This document shows positions 7,818-14,728 of a DNA stretch of 64,000 nt, piece by piece. The notes under the pieces are model-generated. The model made no database searches. It saw only the letters and a program-made list of their open reading frames with translations, and was not told the origin of the DNA. The stretch is from contig NZ_JADYVE010000003.1 in the NCBI RefSeq assembly GCF_020193655.1, positions 310,001 to 374,000 on the forward strand. Reading direction: 5' to 3'. This DNA comes from Ensifer sp. IC3342 (GTDB taxonomy: Bacteria > Pseudomonadota > Alphaproteobacteria > Rhizobiales > Rhizobiaceae). The position numbers and the translations under genes were made by a program. Positions within the stretch are counted from its first letter, which is position 1. Every line of letters begins with the position of its first letter.

Positions 7818-8081
7818 TCAGGCCCGCTGCTCGACGAACACTCCAACGATCCGGCGAACGACCGGAAGCAGCAGCAGCAAACTCGGGAAGGCAATCAGCC
7901 AGGACACACCCCACGCATGGGGCCAAGTCGCGGTGAAGTGATCCCAACCGGCATTCGTCAGCGTCGATACCGCCGACACGATTCCGGACATGAGCACCGA
8001 AAGTATCAGTGGCATGACGATGACCGCGTAGCGCGAGGGAAGTTTCTTGATTGTCACTGACTTGCGCCCGAGTGTAAGCAT
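7818..8081 (-). CDS. DUF2798 small membrane protein
   Basis: An 87-residue protein with two hydrophobic helices (AVIVMPLILSVLMSGIVSAVSTL and WLIAFPSLLLLLPVVRRIV, given here as two separate segments), the layout of DUF2798. Function unknown. ATG at 8081 has AAGGA six bases upstream and was chosen over a longer start at 8111. It lies 46 bases from the stop of the NmrA-like gene on the same strand and may be cotranscribed with it. Confidence 0.75.
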   Translation of the reverse strand: MLTLGRKSVTIKKLPSRYAVIVMPLILSVLMSGIVSAVSTLTNAGWDHFTATWPHAWGVSWLIAFPSLLLLLPVVRRIVGVFVEQRA

Positions 8082-8127
8082 TCGAAAGTCCTTCTCATTG
8101 GTTGAGTACATCGGTGGGTAAATCTGA

Positions 8128-9003
8128 TCATGCGGCCTGCCGCGCCAGTTCCTCTATATATGCCCGCAGCGACCGCGGCTCGCGGCCGAGTGCTGTTCGG
8201 AGCGTCAGACTGTTTCCGCCGAGGCCATAGAGCGCATAATGCTCCTGCACCCTGGACAGGAGCGCCAGTTCCCGATCGGAGTAGCCGTGGCGGATGGTTT
8301 TCGCCCAGGCCTCAAAGCTTGGCTCACCGGCCGCGATCGGACGCCCAAGCACCTCGGACATGAGACCAGCGATCTCTTCCCGGGTCGGCCGGCCTTCCGC
8401 GGCGAGCTCCAGCGTCGCATAGGACAAGCCGTCGCTCGTGAGCGCAATCGCAGCAACCTCCGCCACATCGCGATAGTCAACGCGCGCGACCTTCGCCGTC
8501 TTTGGAAAGGGTTCGGAAAAGACGCCGGTTTCGACGACCGACGGCCAGGCCGATGCAATGTTCTGCATGAAGTTGACCGGGTGCAGGATCGTGTAATCCA
8601 AGGTGGAGGAATAGAGCGCATCCTCGACCGGTATCTTGCTTGCATGGTTCTTAAGACGCGTGTTCGTCGGCTGGGCAACAGAGGAGAAGACAAATTTCTG
8701 GACGCCTGCCCTCTTCGCCGCCTCGATCAGTGTGATTCCCAGCGCAGCCTCGTCCGGCGCGAAGGCGGGTCCGATGTGAAAGACGCCATCGACGCCACGA
8801 ACGGCTTCATCGAGGCTTTCCCGGTTTCGCAAATCACCGGTCACCGCCTCCGAAATGCCTGAGCCTTTCGCGGCGCCGACCTTGGCAGGATCACGGATGA
8901 GAGCGCGGACTCTTGCTCCGCGACGTGCGAGTTCCGGCACGACTAGACCTGCGAACCTGCCGGTCGCTCCAATCACGAGCACGGTCGGATATGTAGCGGT
9001 CAC
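8128..9003 (-). CDS. NmrA/NAD(P)-binding atypical short-chain reductase
   Basis: A 291-residue protein with an N-terminal dinucleotide fold: TVLVIGATGRFAGLVVPEL (GxTGxxG type), VRALIRDPAK, GVDGVFHIGP and the FVFSSVAQP strand. This is the NmrA-like/SDR-a5 family, whose members either sense NAD(P)(H) or reduce small substrates; the canonical SDR YxxxK catalytic pair is not evident. A GTG start at 9003 with AGGAG eight bases upstream is the best choice; the ATG just before it is out of frame. It diverges from a LysR gene (9114), so control by that regulator is likely. Confidence 0.75.
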   Translation of the reverse strand: MTATYPTVLVIGATGRFAGLVVPELARRGARVRALIRDPAKVGAAKGSGISEAVTGDLRNRESLDEAVRGVDGVFHIGPAFAPDEAALGITLIEAAKRAGVQKFVFSSVAQPTNTRLKNHASKIPVEDALYSSTLDYTILHPVNFMQNIASAWPSVVETGVFSEPFPKTAKVARVDYRDVAEVAAIALTSDGLSYATLELAAEGRPTREEIAGLMSEVLGRPIAAGEPSFEAWAKTIRHGYSDRELALLSRVQEHYALYGLGGNSLTLRTALGREPRSLRAYIEELARQAA

Positions 9004-9060
9004 TTTGCATGCTCCTAGCAAGAGTGCTTCTGACACCGGGAAGATAGGATCTTGCCATTC

Positions 9061-9088
9061 TGCGAGACAATATCGACAATGCGAGACA
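9061..9088. promoter_or_regulatory. Direct repeat in the nmrA-like/lysR divergent promoter
   Basis: TGCGAGACA occurs at 9061-9069 and again at 9080-9088, a 19-base period, inside the 110-base region between the divergent NmrA-like and LysR genes. A related GAGA/TCTC element lies at 9093-9098. Two turns of the helix between copies suit a protein bound on one face of DNA. Proposed as the LysR site; assignment is by position only. Confidence 0.45.
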
Positions 9089-9113
9089 CACCATCTCGAA
9101 AATCGGTACAATC

Positions 9114-10007
9114 ATGGACAGGTTGGAAGATTACGAGGCCTTTCTGGCGATCGTCGAACATGGAAGCCTCACGACTGCCGCACGGCGCCTCAACCGGTCG
9201 CTTCAGTCGGTGAGCCGATCGCTGGCCGCCCTCGAGGCGTCGGTCGGCGTCGAACTCGTACATCGAACGACCCGCCGCTCGACGCCGAGTGAAGCGGGCA
9301 TGACCTTCTATCAACGCATCAAACCGGCAATCGAAGAACTTGAGCAAGCAAAGCTTGAAGCCGCGAACGGCCGGATACAACCGTCCGGCGTTCTCCGGCT
9401 CGGCGCGCCGGTGCTTTTCGGGCCGGAATTCCTGATGCCGATTGTTGCCCGTTACATGCACCGCTATCCCGATGTCGAGGTGGACCTGCTGCTATCGGAT
9501 GCCTTTGTGGACTTGGCAGCGGAAAACATCGATCTGGTGGTCCGCATCGGCGAATTGCCGGACTCTAACCTGCGGGCGAGACGACTTGGGAAACTGCGGC
9601 GCGTGGTGTTCGGCGCCCCCTCCTACCTCGATCGGCATGGCCGCCCGCGTCACCCTTCCGACCTCGCCAATCATCATTGCATCCTGCGCACTGTCGGCCA
9701 ACGCTTTGGCGAGTGGATGTTCGAAATCGACGGAAAACCGCGCGCGGTGAAGGTAACCGGTCCTTTGCGTGTCGATTCGATGATTTCGATCTACGCAGCC
9801 GTATCTCAGGGTCTTGGGCTTGGCTATTCTCCCCTGTGGCAGATCAGGCGGCTGGTCGATGAAGGACAGGTCGAAATCGTACTTGAGTCATTCGAGTCGG
9901 TGCCGGTGCCGATCCATGCTCTCTGGAAGGAGGGGCGATCGATGCCCGCCAAGGTTCGCGCCTTTCTTGACATGCTGGCGGCGGACCTCGATCTTCGCGA
10001 CCTCTGA
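9114..10007 (+). CDS. LysR-family transcriptional regulator
   Basis: A 297-residue LysR regulator: winged helix-turn-helix at residues 1-60 (FLAIVEHGSLTTAARRLNRSLQSVSRSLAALE) and the effector domain from about 90 onward (SGVLRLGAPVLFGPEFLMPIVARY). The effector part resembles the AaeR/CrgA-like group. Start ATG at 9114. It diverges from the NmrA-like reductase gene and probably controls it; such neighbours often respond to quinones or aromatic compounds, but the ligand here is unknown. Confidence 0.88.
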   Translation: MDRLEDYEAFLAIVEHGSLTTAARRLNRSLQSVSRSLAALEASVGVELVHRTTRRSTPSEAGMTFYQRIKPAIEELEQAKLEAANGRIQPSGVLRLGAPVLFGPEFLMPIVARYMHRYPDVEVDLLLSDAFVDLAAENIDLVVRIGELPDSNLRARRLGKLRRVVFGAPSYLDRHGRPRHPSDLANHHCILRTVGQRFGEWMFEIDGKPRAVKVTGPLRVDSMISIYAAVSQGLGLGYSPLWQIRRLVDEGQVEIVLESFESVPVPIHALWKEGRSMPAKVRAFLDMLAADLDLRDL

Positions 10008-10231
10008 ACAGTGGGCGGATACAGTAACCGCGAACCCTCCATCGAGCCCTCGGCCCCGCGGGATACACTGAGGCTTAAGCCTCATGCGCTACGGTTCGGC
10101 CTCATGACGGCGGAGGCAGGCCGATCAATATCGCGGTTTCCTCGCCGCAATGGTATCATCCGCCGCTCTCTGTCTGTCATGGCTTGCAATGCCGAATCGG
10201 ATAAACAGGGTGAGAAAACTGGGGGAACACA

Positions 10232-10429
10232 ATGTCACAAGAGCGCTATGAACTCGTTCTCGATCCGACCGACCATTGGACGGTGTGGGACAATGTGACC
10301 GGCGTGCCGGTGGTGTTTGCCGATCAGATCCTCGGAGGCCTCACCGAAGAAGAGGCAGAGGCCGCGCTGAGGGTGCTGGTCGAGCTTGACCGAAATCGCG
10401 CGGCGACAGCCGTCGTGGATGCCGCGTAG
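10232..10429 (+). CDS. Small conserved-looking hypothetical protein
   Basis: A 65-residue acidic soluble protein (MSQERYELVLDPTDHWTVWD...) with a clear GGGGG-type ribosome site seven bases before ATG at 10232. The second half has an EEEAEAALRVLVEL helix. The YELVLDPTDHWTVWDN opening looks like a single beta-sheet module; no family was recognised. It stands alone between the LysR gene and an intergenic mosaic repeat. Codon use and the ribosome site support it being real. Confidence 0.6.
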   Translation: MSQERYELVLDPTDHWTVWDNVTGVPVVFADQILGGLTEEEAEAALRVLVELDRNRAATAVVDAA

Positions 10430-10445
10430 CCGCAAGGAAAAGCCG

Positions 10446-10541
10446 CTGCATGTTTCCTCAAATCGGATCCGATTCAAGGAGAAAAATGTGCAGCAATTCA
10501 AAGTGCCAAGGCGTCCTTTTGCGCGTCTGAATGAGACGCGC
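10446..10541. repeat. Mosaic intergenic repeat (RIME-like), copy 1
   Basis: Modules seen: CTGCATGTTTCC, an AAATCGGATCCGATTcaAGGA inverted segment, GCAGCAATTCAAAGTGC, GGCGTCCTTTTG and the palindrome GCGCGTCT-GAATG-AGACGCGC (10521-10541). The same modules recur in many other gaps of this window. They resemble the Rhizobium intergenic mosaic elements known from the literature; the identity is inferred. Confidence 0.7.
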
Positions 10542-10659
10542 GAGGCCGTCGTGCACCGACACAGCGATTGTCGGGCGCACCCGTTCCGCGCCATGTTTTT
10601 GACCAGCGAGTGGGGGAACATGACGGGCTTCGCTACAGCCTCCATGATTGGAGAAGACC

Positions 10660-10845
10660 ATGAACCGCAAATCTCTCGTCGTCGCCATTGCGACAGCGCT
10701 CCTGGCGGTTGCAGGATGCACGACCAGCCAAACCAGCCAGAACACAGCCCCTCCTCCGCCCAGTCAGGCCGGCGGCAGCGCGGGTTCCTCCGGCGGTGGC
10801 GGCATGGGCGGCGGCGGCCAGGGAGGCGGAAGCTCTGGCTATTGA
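10660..10845 (+). CDS. Small glycine-rich lipoprotein
   Basis: A 61-residue protein: signal sequence MNRKSLVVAIATALLAVAG with lipobox V-A-G-C at Cys20, then a Thr/Ser/Gln linker, PPPPS and a low-complexity Gly/Ser tail. ATG at 10660 has GGAG seven bases upstream. It lies between two mosaic repeats. Expected to be an outer or inner membrane-anchored lipoprotein of unknown role. Confidence 0.65.
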   Translation: MNRKSLVVAIATALLAVAGCTTSQTSQNTAPPPPSQAGGSAGSSGGGGMGGGGQGGGSSGY

Positions 10846-10864
10846 CGGCGCCGGTGAGACTCCC

Positions 10865-10950
10865 CTGCATGTTTCCTTAAATCGCCCTGATTCAGGGATA
10901 AAAAGTGCATCAATTCAAGGCGCTACTACGTCCCCCTCGCGAGACGAGCG
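10865..10950. repeat. Mosaic intergenic repeat (RIME-like), copy 2, degenerate
   Basis: TGCATGTTTCCTTAAATCG, GATTCAGGGATAAAAAGTGCA, TCAATTCAAGGCGCTAC and a decayed GCGAGACGAGCGGCGC palindrome, in the same order as the copy at 10446-10541. Confidence 0.55.
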
Positions 10951-10967
10951 GCGCTGCGTGACCTGCA

Positions 10968-11054
10968 TCACTCCATGAGCGCCACAACGGCGAACACGAG
11001 CATGGCGACGATGATCGCCAGCACCACGATTGATAGCAAGTTCGCGTCGCGCAT
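10968..11054 (-). CDS. Possible 28-residue single-helix membrane peptide
   Basis: ATG at 11054 opens a 28-codon frame encoding MRDANLLSIVVLAIIV followed by AMLVFAVVALME: a short polar start, one continuous hydrophobic helix of about 20 residues and an acidic end. A GAGG motif lies 11 bases upstream. Bacteria encode many such small membrane proteins. Nothing else supports it, so it is tentative. It is antisense to the THF operon that starts at 11315. Confidence 0.4.
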   Translation of the reverse strand: MRDANLLSIVVLAIIVAMLVFAVVALME

Positions 11055-11222
11055 GTTCAGAGCCCTCAGGATCTAAACGGGTGAGAGAGCCCGCTGTTCC
11101 GTAAGCGACGACGTTCGGTCCCCACTTGATGAGCGCTCGAAATAGCCCGCAGTTCGCCGCCAAGCATTTGTACCGGGCCGATCACGACGAATGCGCGCCC
11201 GCCCCGGAACACGATTGGGGAG

Positions 11223-11249
11223 CGTCGTTTTTGGACATATCCGACGTCG
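11223..11249 (+). promoter_or_regulatory. Shared 27-bp motif ahead of the THF/corrinoid operon (copy 2)
   Basis: CGTCGTTTTT, three variable bases, CATAT, one variable base, CGACGTCG, exactly the arrangement at 6028-6054. It lies 66 bases before the first gene of the operon (11315). It is the best candidate for a common regulatory site of the two plus-strand parts of the one-carbon system. Confidence 0.6.
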
Positions 11250-11314
11250 TGGCAAGGTGAGCGACGGCGGATGGACATGCGCATTGTCGGGTCTAGAGGA
11301 GAACAGGAATCCCC

Positions 11315-11617
11315 ATGGCAGATCGCATCACCGTCTACTGGCGCGACATTCCCGCCCAGGTCATCATCAAACAGGGTCGCAAAAGCGCCAAACGCGAGCT
11401 GTCGCTGCGCTTCACCGAGGCAATCGACATGTGCGCGATGCGCACCGGCGCCGCCGAAACCGACGATTATCTTGCCGAATGGCGCAAGGCCGATCCGATC
11501 CCGGTCTCCGACGACTTGGAAGCGGAAGCCGACAAGGCGGCGGCGGAACTCGAAACCGCCTACACCAAGGAGCGGCTGGTCGCGCTCGTCAAGGCTGGAG
11601 GCCGGGACAATGCCTGA
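11315..11617 (+). CDS. 'Virulence factor' family small protein, first gene of C1 operon
   Basis: A 100-residue soluble protein with ITVYWRDIPAQVIIK at the start, a basic GRKSAKRELSLRF stretch, and YLAEWRKADPIPVSDDL followed by an acidic/Ala helix. This pattern is the PF13769-type 'virulence factor' family, a name carried over by annotation; no reaction is established. It often sits with corrinoid/THF genes in alphaproteobacteria. ATG at 11315. Its last codons overlap the start of the MetV-like gene by 8 bases, so the two are coexpressed. Confidence 0.7.
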   Translation: MADRITVYWRDIPAQVIIKQGRKSAKRELSLRFTEAIDMCAMRTGAAETDDYLAEWRKADPIPVSDDLEAEADKAAAELETAYTKERLVALVKAGGRDNA

Positions 11618-12197
11618 TCCGAAAGTCGTTACCGGCAACGCCCAGCCGGCCAAGAAGGCGGCATCGGGCGCCTATATCCCGACGAACGTGTCGCCGAGCC
11701 GCCGCTCGCGCCACAAATACACCGTGCGTCTCTGGGCCGTGCGCAACTCGCGCTTCCTCGAGTGGTTCTACAACCGCTTCGCCGACATGTTCCTGACGCT
11801 GCATCCGCTGTGGAACGCGATCGGCTACGGCCGGGTTGAAAGGCCGGTGACCTTCGTCGAGCGCCACGTCAAAGGATTCCTCTTCGATTGTCGCATGTGC
11901 GGCCAGTGCGCGCTGTCCTCGACCGGTATGTCCTGCCCGATGAACTGTCCGAAGCAACTCAGGAACGGCCCCTGCGGCGGCGTGCGCGCCAACGGCAATT
12001 GCGAGGTGGAGCCGGACATGCCCTGCGTCTGGGTACAGGCGTGGAAGGGCTCGCAGAATATGGTGAAGGGTAACGCAATCATGAATGTGCAGAAGCCGGT
12101 CAACCAGTCGCTGCGCGAAACATCGTCCTGGTTGCGGGTGACGGCTGAGGCCGCAGCCGCCCGCGAAGCGGCGAAGAAGGAAGGCCAGCAGCAATGA
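11610..12197 (+). CDS. MetV-like methylenetetrahydrofolate reductase C-terminal-domain protein
   Basis: A 195-residue protein of the MTHFR_C type. The core holds eight cysteines at 94, 97, 100, 109, 113, 122, 131 and 139 (CRMCGQC, CPMNCP, NGPCGG, CEVE.. PC), a metal or Fe-S site. In acetogens the related MetV subunit pairs with MetF and connects it to its electron partner. Here it overlaps MetF by 4 bases (ATGA at 12194), which strongly suggests a MetV-MetF complex. The first 75 residues are basic and aromatic-rich and may form a helical lead. Start ATG at 11610 overlaps the preceding gene. Confidence 0.82.
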   Translation: MPDPKVVTGNAQPAKKAASGAYIPTNVSPSRRSRHKYTVRLWAVRNSRFLEWFYNRFADMFLTLHPLWNAIGYGRVERPVTFVERHVKGFLFDCRMCGQCALSSTGMSCPMNCPKQLRNGPCGGVRANGNCEVEPDMPCVWVQAWKGSQNMVKGNAIMNVQKPVNQSLRETSSWLRVTAEAAAAREAAKKEGQQQ

Positions 12198-13285
12198 GCC
12201 CGGATATCAATCCTCACGATCCCGGTGCGCCGCTCGATCCCTTGCCCGGCCATTCCTCACGCGGGCGGCTGGAGCGCGTGCTGCGCCGCGGCGAGTTCGC
12301 CGTGACCGCCGAACTCAACCCGCCGGACAGCGCCAATCCTGAGGACGTTTACGAACGCGCGGCGATCTTCGACGGCTGGGTGGACGGCATCAATGCGGTC
12401 GACGCCTCCGGCGCCAATTGCCATATGTCGTCGGTCGGCATTTGTGCGCTGCTGACGCGCATGGGCTATGCGCCGATCATGCAAATCGCCTGCCGGGACA
12501 AGAACCGCATCGCCATCCAGGGCGACGTACTCGGCGCCTCCGCGATGGGCGTGCAGAACATCATGTGCTTGACCGGCGACGGCGTGCAGGCCGGCGACCA
12601 GCCCGGCGCCAAACCCGTCTTCGACCTTGACTGCATGTCGCTGCTCGAGACCGTCCGCATCATGCGCGACAACTCGAAGTTCCTATCCGGCCGCAAGCTG
12701 ACGACGCCCCCGCACGTCTTTTTGGGCGCTGCGATCAACCCCTTCGCGCCGCCTTACGACTTCCGCCCGTACCGGCTCGCCAAGAAGATCGAAGCCGGCG
12801 CGCAGTTCGTGCAGAGCCAGTACTGCTTCGACGTGCCGATGTTCCGCGAATACATGAAGAAGGTGCGCGATCTCGGCCTGCACGAGAAGTGCTTCATCCT
12901 CGTCGGCGTCGGGCCGATGGCCTCCGCCAAGACTGCCCGCTGGATCCGCTCCAACGTGCCGGGCATCCATATCCCGGATAGCGTCATTACACGCCTGGAA
13001 GGTGCGCAGGACCAGAAGAAGGAAGGCAAGCAGCTCTGCATCGACATCATCAACGAGGTGAAGGAAATCGAGGGCGTGTCGGGCGTCCACGTCATGGCCT
13101 ATCGCCAGGAGGAATATGTCGCCGAGATCGTGCATGAATCGGGCGTCCTGAAGGGCCGTAAGCCCTGGAAGCGCGAAAGCCTGCCGAGCGATGCACTGGT
13201 TGCCGAGCGGCTCGAACATCTCCGCGAGGGCATCGAGGAGAACCAGGAGAAGATGGCGGAGGCCGCGGCGCACCACCCGCACTAG
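12194..13285 (+). CDS. Methylenetetrahydrofolate reductase (MetF family)
   Basis: A 363-residue TIM-barrel flavoprotein of the MTHFR family interconverting 5-methyl-THF and 5,10-methylene-THF. Family blocks are visible: FAVTAELNPPDSANPEDV, CRDKNRIAIQGDVLGA (flavin-binding R/D region), NIMCLTGDG, GAAINPF and FVQSQYCFDVPMF (QxxF substrate contact). It is longer than the usual ~300 residues, with a charged C-terminal extension after residue 320 ending in His-rich AAAHHPH. It is not the biosynthetic-type gene context: it lies between MetV-like and corrinoid methyltransferase genes, so it probably runs in the oxidative direction from methyl groups. Confidence 0.9.
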   Translation: MSPDINPHDPGAPLDPLPGHSSRGRLERVLRRGEFAVTAELNPPDSANPEDVYERAAIFDGWVDGINAVDASGANCHMSSVGICALLTRMGYAPIMQIACRDKNRIAIQGDVLGASAMGVQNIMCLTGDGVQAGDQPGAKPVFDLDCMSLLETVRIMRDNSKFLSGRKLTTPPHVFLGAAINPFAPPYDFRPYRLAKKIEAGAQFVQSQYCFDVPMFREYMKKVRDLGLHEKCFILVGVGPMASAKTARWIRSNVPGIHIPDSVITRLEGAQDQKKEGKQLCIDIINEVKEIEGVSGVHVMAYRQEEYVAEIVHESGVLKGRKPWKRESLPSDALVAERLEHLREGIEENQEKMAEAAAHHPH

Positions 13286-13404
13286 GGTGCCGAGCCACTT
13301 CCGTTCGATATCAGAGGAAAACCGGCGCTTCGGCCAGTCCGGCGCCTTACAAACGAAGACGGGGCCTATTACATAGCCCCACGCTCAGGATCAAAGGATC
13401 TTAC

Positions 13405-14370
13405 ATGACCCGCACCATCGTCGCTTCCGCCACCCGCGAAATCGTCATCGGCTTCGACCAGCCCTTCTGCGTCATCGGCGAACGCATCAACCCGACCGGC
13501 CGCAAGAAGCTCGCCGCCGAGATGATCGAAGGCAACTTCGAGACTGTGATCAAGGATGCGCTGGAACAGGTCGCCGCCGGCGCGACGATGCTCGACGTCA
13601 ATGCCGGCGTCACCGCCGTCAACCCGAACGAGACCGAACCGCCGCTGCTCGTCAAGACGCTGGAGATCGTGCAGGGCCTCGTCGACGTGCCGCTGTCGAT
13701 CGACAGCTCCGTCACCGCCGCGATCGAAGCGGGTCTCCGCGTTGCCAAGGGCCGTCCGCTGGTGAATTCGGTCACGGGCGAAGAGGAGAAGCTCGAAGCG
13801 ATCCTGCCGCTCGTCAAGAAATACGACGTCCCCGTCGTCGCGATCTCCAACGACGAGACCGGCATTTCCATGGACCCGGACGTCCGCTTCGCCGTCGCCA
13901 AGAAGATCGTAGAGCGCGCCATGGATCACGGCATCAAGCCGCACGACATCGTCGTCGATCCGCTCGTCATGCCAATCGGCGCTCTGGGCGATGCCGGCCG
14001 GCAGGTCTTCGCACTGCTGCGTCGCCTGCGTGAGGAACTGAAGGTCAACACCACCTGCGGCCTCTCCAACATCTCCTTCGGCCTGCCGCACCGCCACGGC
14101 ATCAATGCGGGCTTCATCCCGATGGTCATCGGCGCCGGCATGACCTCGGCGATCATGAACCCCTGCCGCCCGCAGGAAATGGAAGCCGTGCGCGCCGCCA
14201 ACGTCTTGAACGGCACCGACGCGAACTGCACCAACTGGATCATGACCTATCGCGACCACAAGCCGGCCGAAGGCGGCCATGCCGTGGCTGCTGCTCAACC
14301 GGCCGGGGGCGGCGGCGGACGGCGTGGTGGGCGTGCAGCCCGTGCGGGTGCTGCCGCAAGGGCGGAATAA
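13405..14370 (+). CDS. Methyltetrahydrofolate:corrinoid methyltransferase (AcsE/MtgA-like)
   Basis: A 321-residue pterin-binding TIM-barrel enzyme that exchanges a methyl group between a corrinoid protein and THF. Key blocks: GERINPTGRK (residues 25-34), GATMLDVNAG, VPLSIDSS, RPLVNSVTGEEEK, VVAISNDETG, DIVVDPLVMPIGA and TTCGLSNISFGLP. These match AcsE and MtgA; the family's usual length is about 260-270. The C-terminal ~35 residues are an extra Gly/Ala/Arg-rich tail. Start ATG at 13405, 119 bases after metF; the next gene starts 2 bases after its stop. It closes the path from the methylated corrinoid protein to the folate pool. Confidence 0.9.
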   Translation: MTRTIVASATREIVIGFDQPFCVIGERINPTGRKKLAAEMIEGNFETVIKDALEQVAAGATMLDVNAGVTAVNPNETEPPLLVKTLEIVQGLVDVPLSIDSSVTAAIEAGLRVAKGRPLVNSVTGEEEKLEAILPLVKKYDVPVVAISNDETGISMDPDVRFAVAKKIVERAMDHGIKPHDIVVDPLVMPIGALGDAGRQVFALLRRLREELKVNTTCGLSNISFGLPHRHGINAGFIPMVIGAGMTSAIMNPCRPQEMEAVRAANVLNGTDANCTNWIMTYRDHKPAEGGHAVAAAQPAGGGGGRRGGRAARAGAAARAE

Positions 14371-14372
14371 TC

Positions 14373-14708
14373 ATGGCAAAAGGCGCCTCCATCGTCAGGG
14401 ATCTGACGGCACTCTGGTTCCAGGCGCCGATGGTCATCGCGGCGCGCACGCAAGCGATGGCGATTGCCGCCATGACAGGCTCCGCCACCGACCACGTGGA
14501 GGCGAGCCGCATGGTAACGGAGAAGATGGCGGCGGCAGCCGAAAGCGTCGTCGCCGCCAATGTGGCGCTGATGAAGGAAGGCATAGGCGCGGCCGCGGCT
14601 CTTCTCGGCGGCAGGATGCCGGCGAGCGGCCACAAGCGGGTGACGGCGGCCGTGCTGCGCCCTTATGCCAAGCGCGTGCGGGCCAATGCCCGCCGGCTCT
14701 CGAAGTAA
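14373..14708 (+). CDS. Alanine-rich helical protein of the C1 operon
   Basis: A 111-residue Ala/Met-rich protein that should be almost wholly helical (ALWFQAPMVIAARTQAMAIA, AASESV-type repeats, then a basic end PYAKRVRANARRLSK). It looks somewhat like phasin-type helical proteins; similar proteins have been given the name 'antifreeze protein' from composition alone, which should not be believed. Start ATG at 14373 with GGGCGGAA upstream, two bases after the methyltransferase stop codon, so it is surely in the operon. Function unknown. Confidence 0.65.
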   Translation: MAKGASIVRDLTALWFQAPMVIAARTQAMAIAAMTGSATDHVEASRMVTEKMAAAAESVVAANVALMKEGIGAAAALLGGRMPASGHKRVTAAVLRPYAKRVRANARRLSK

Positions 14709-14728
14709 TCCGCTGGCGAGGCAGAAAG

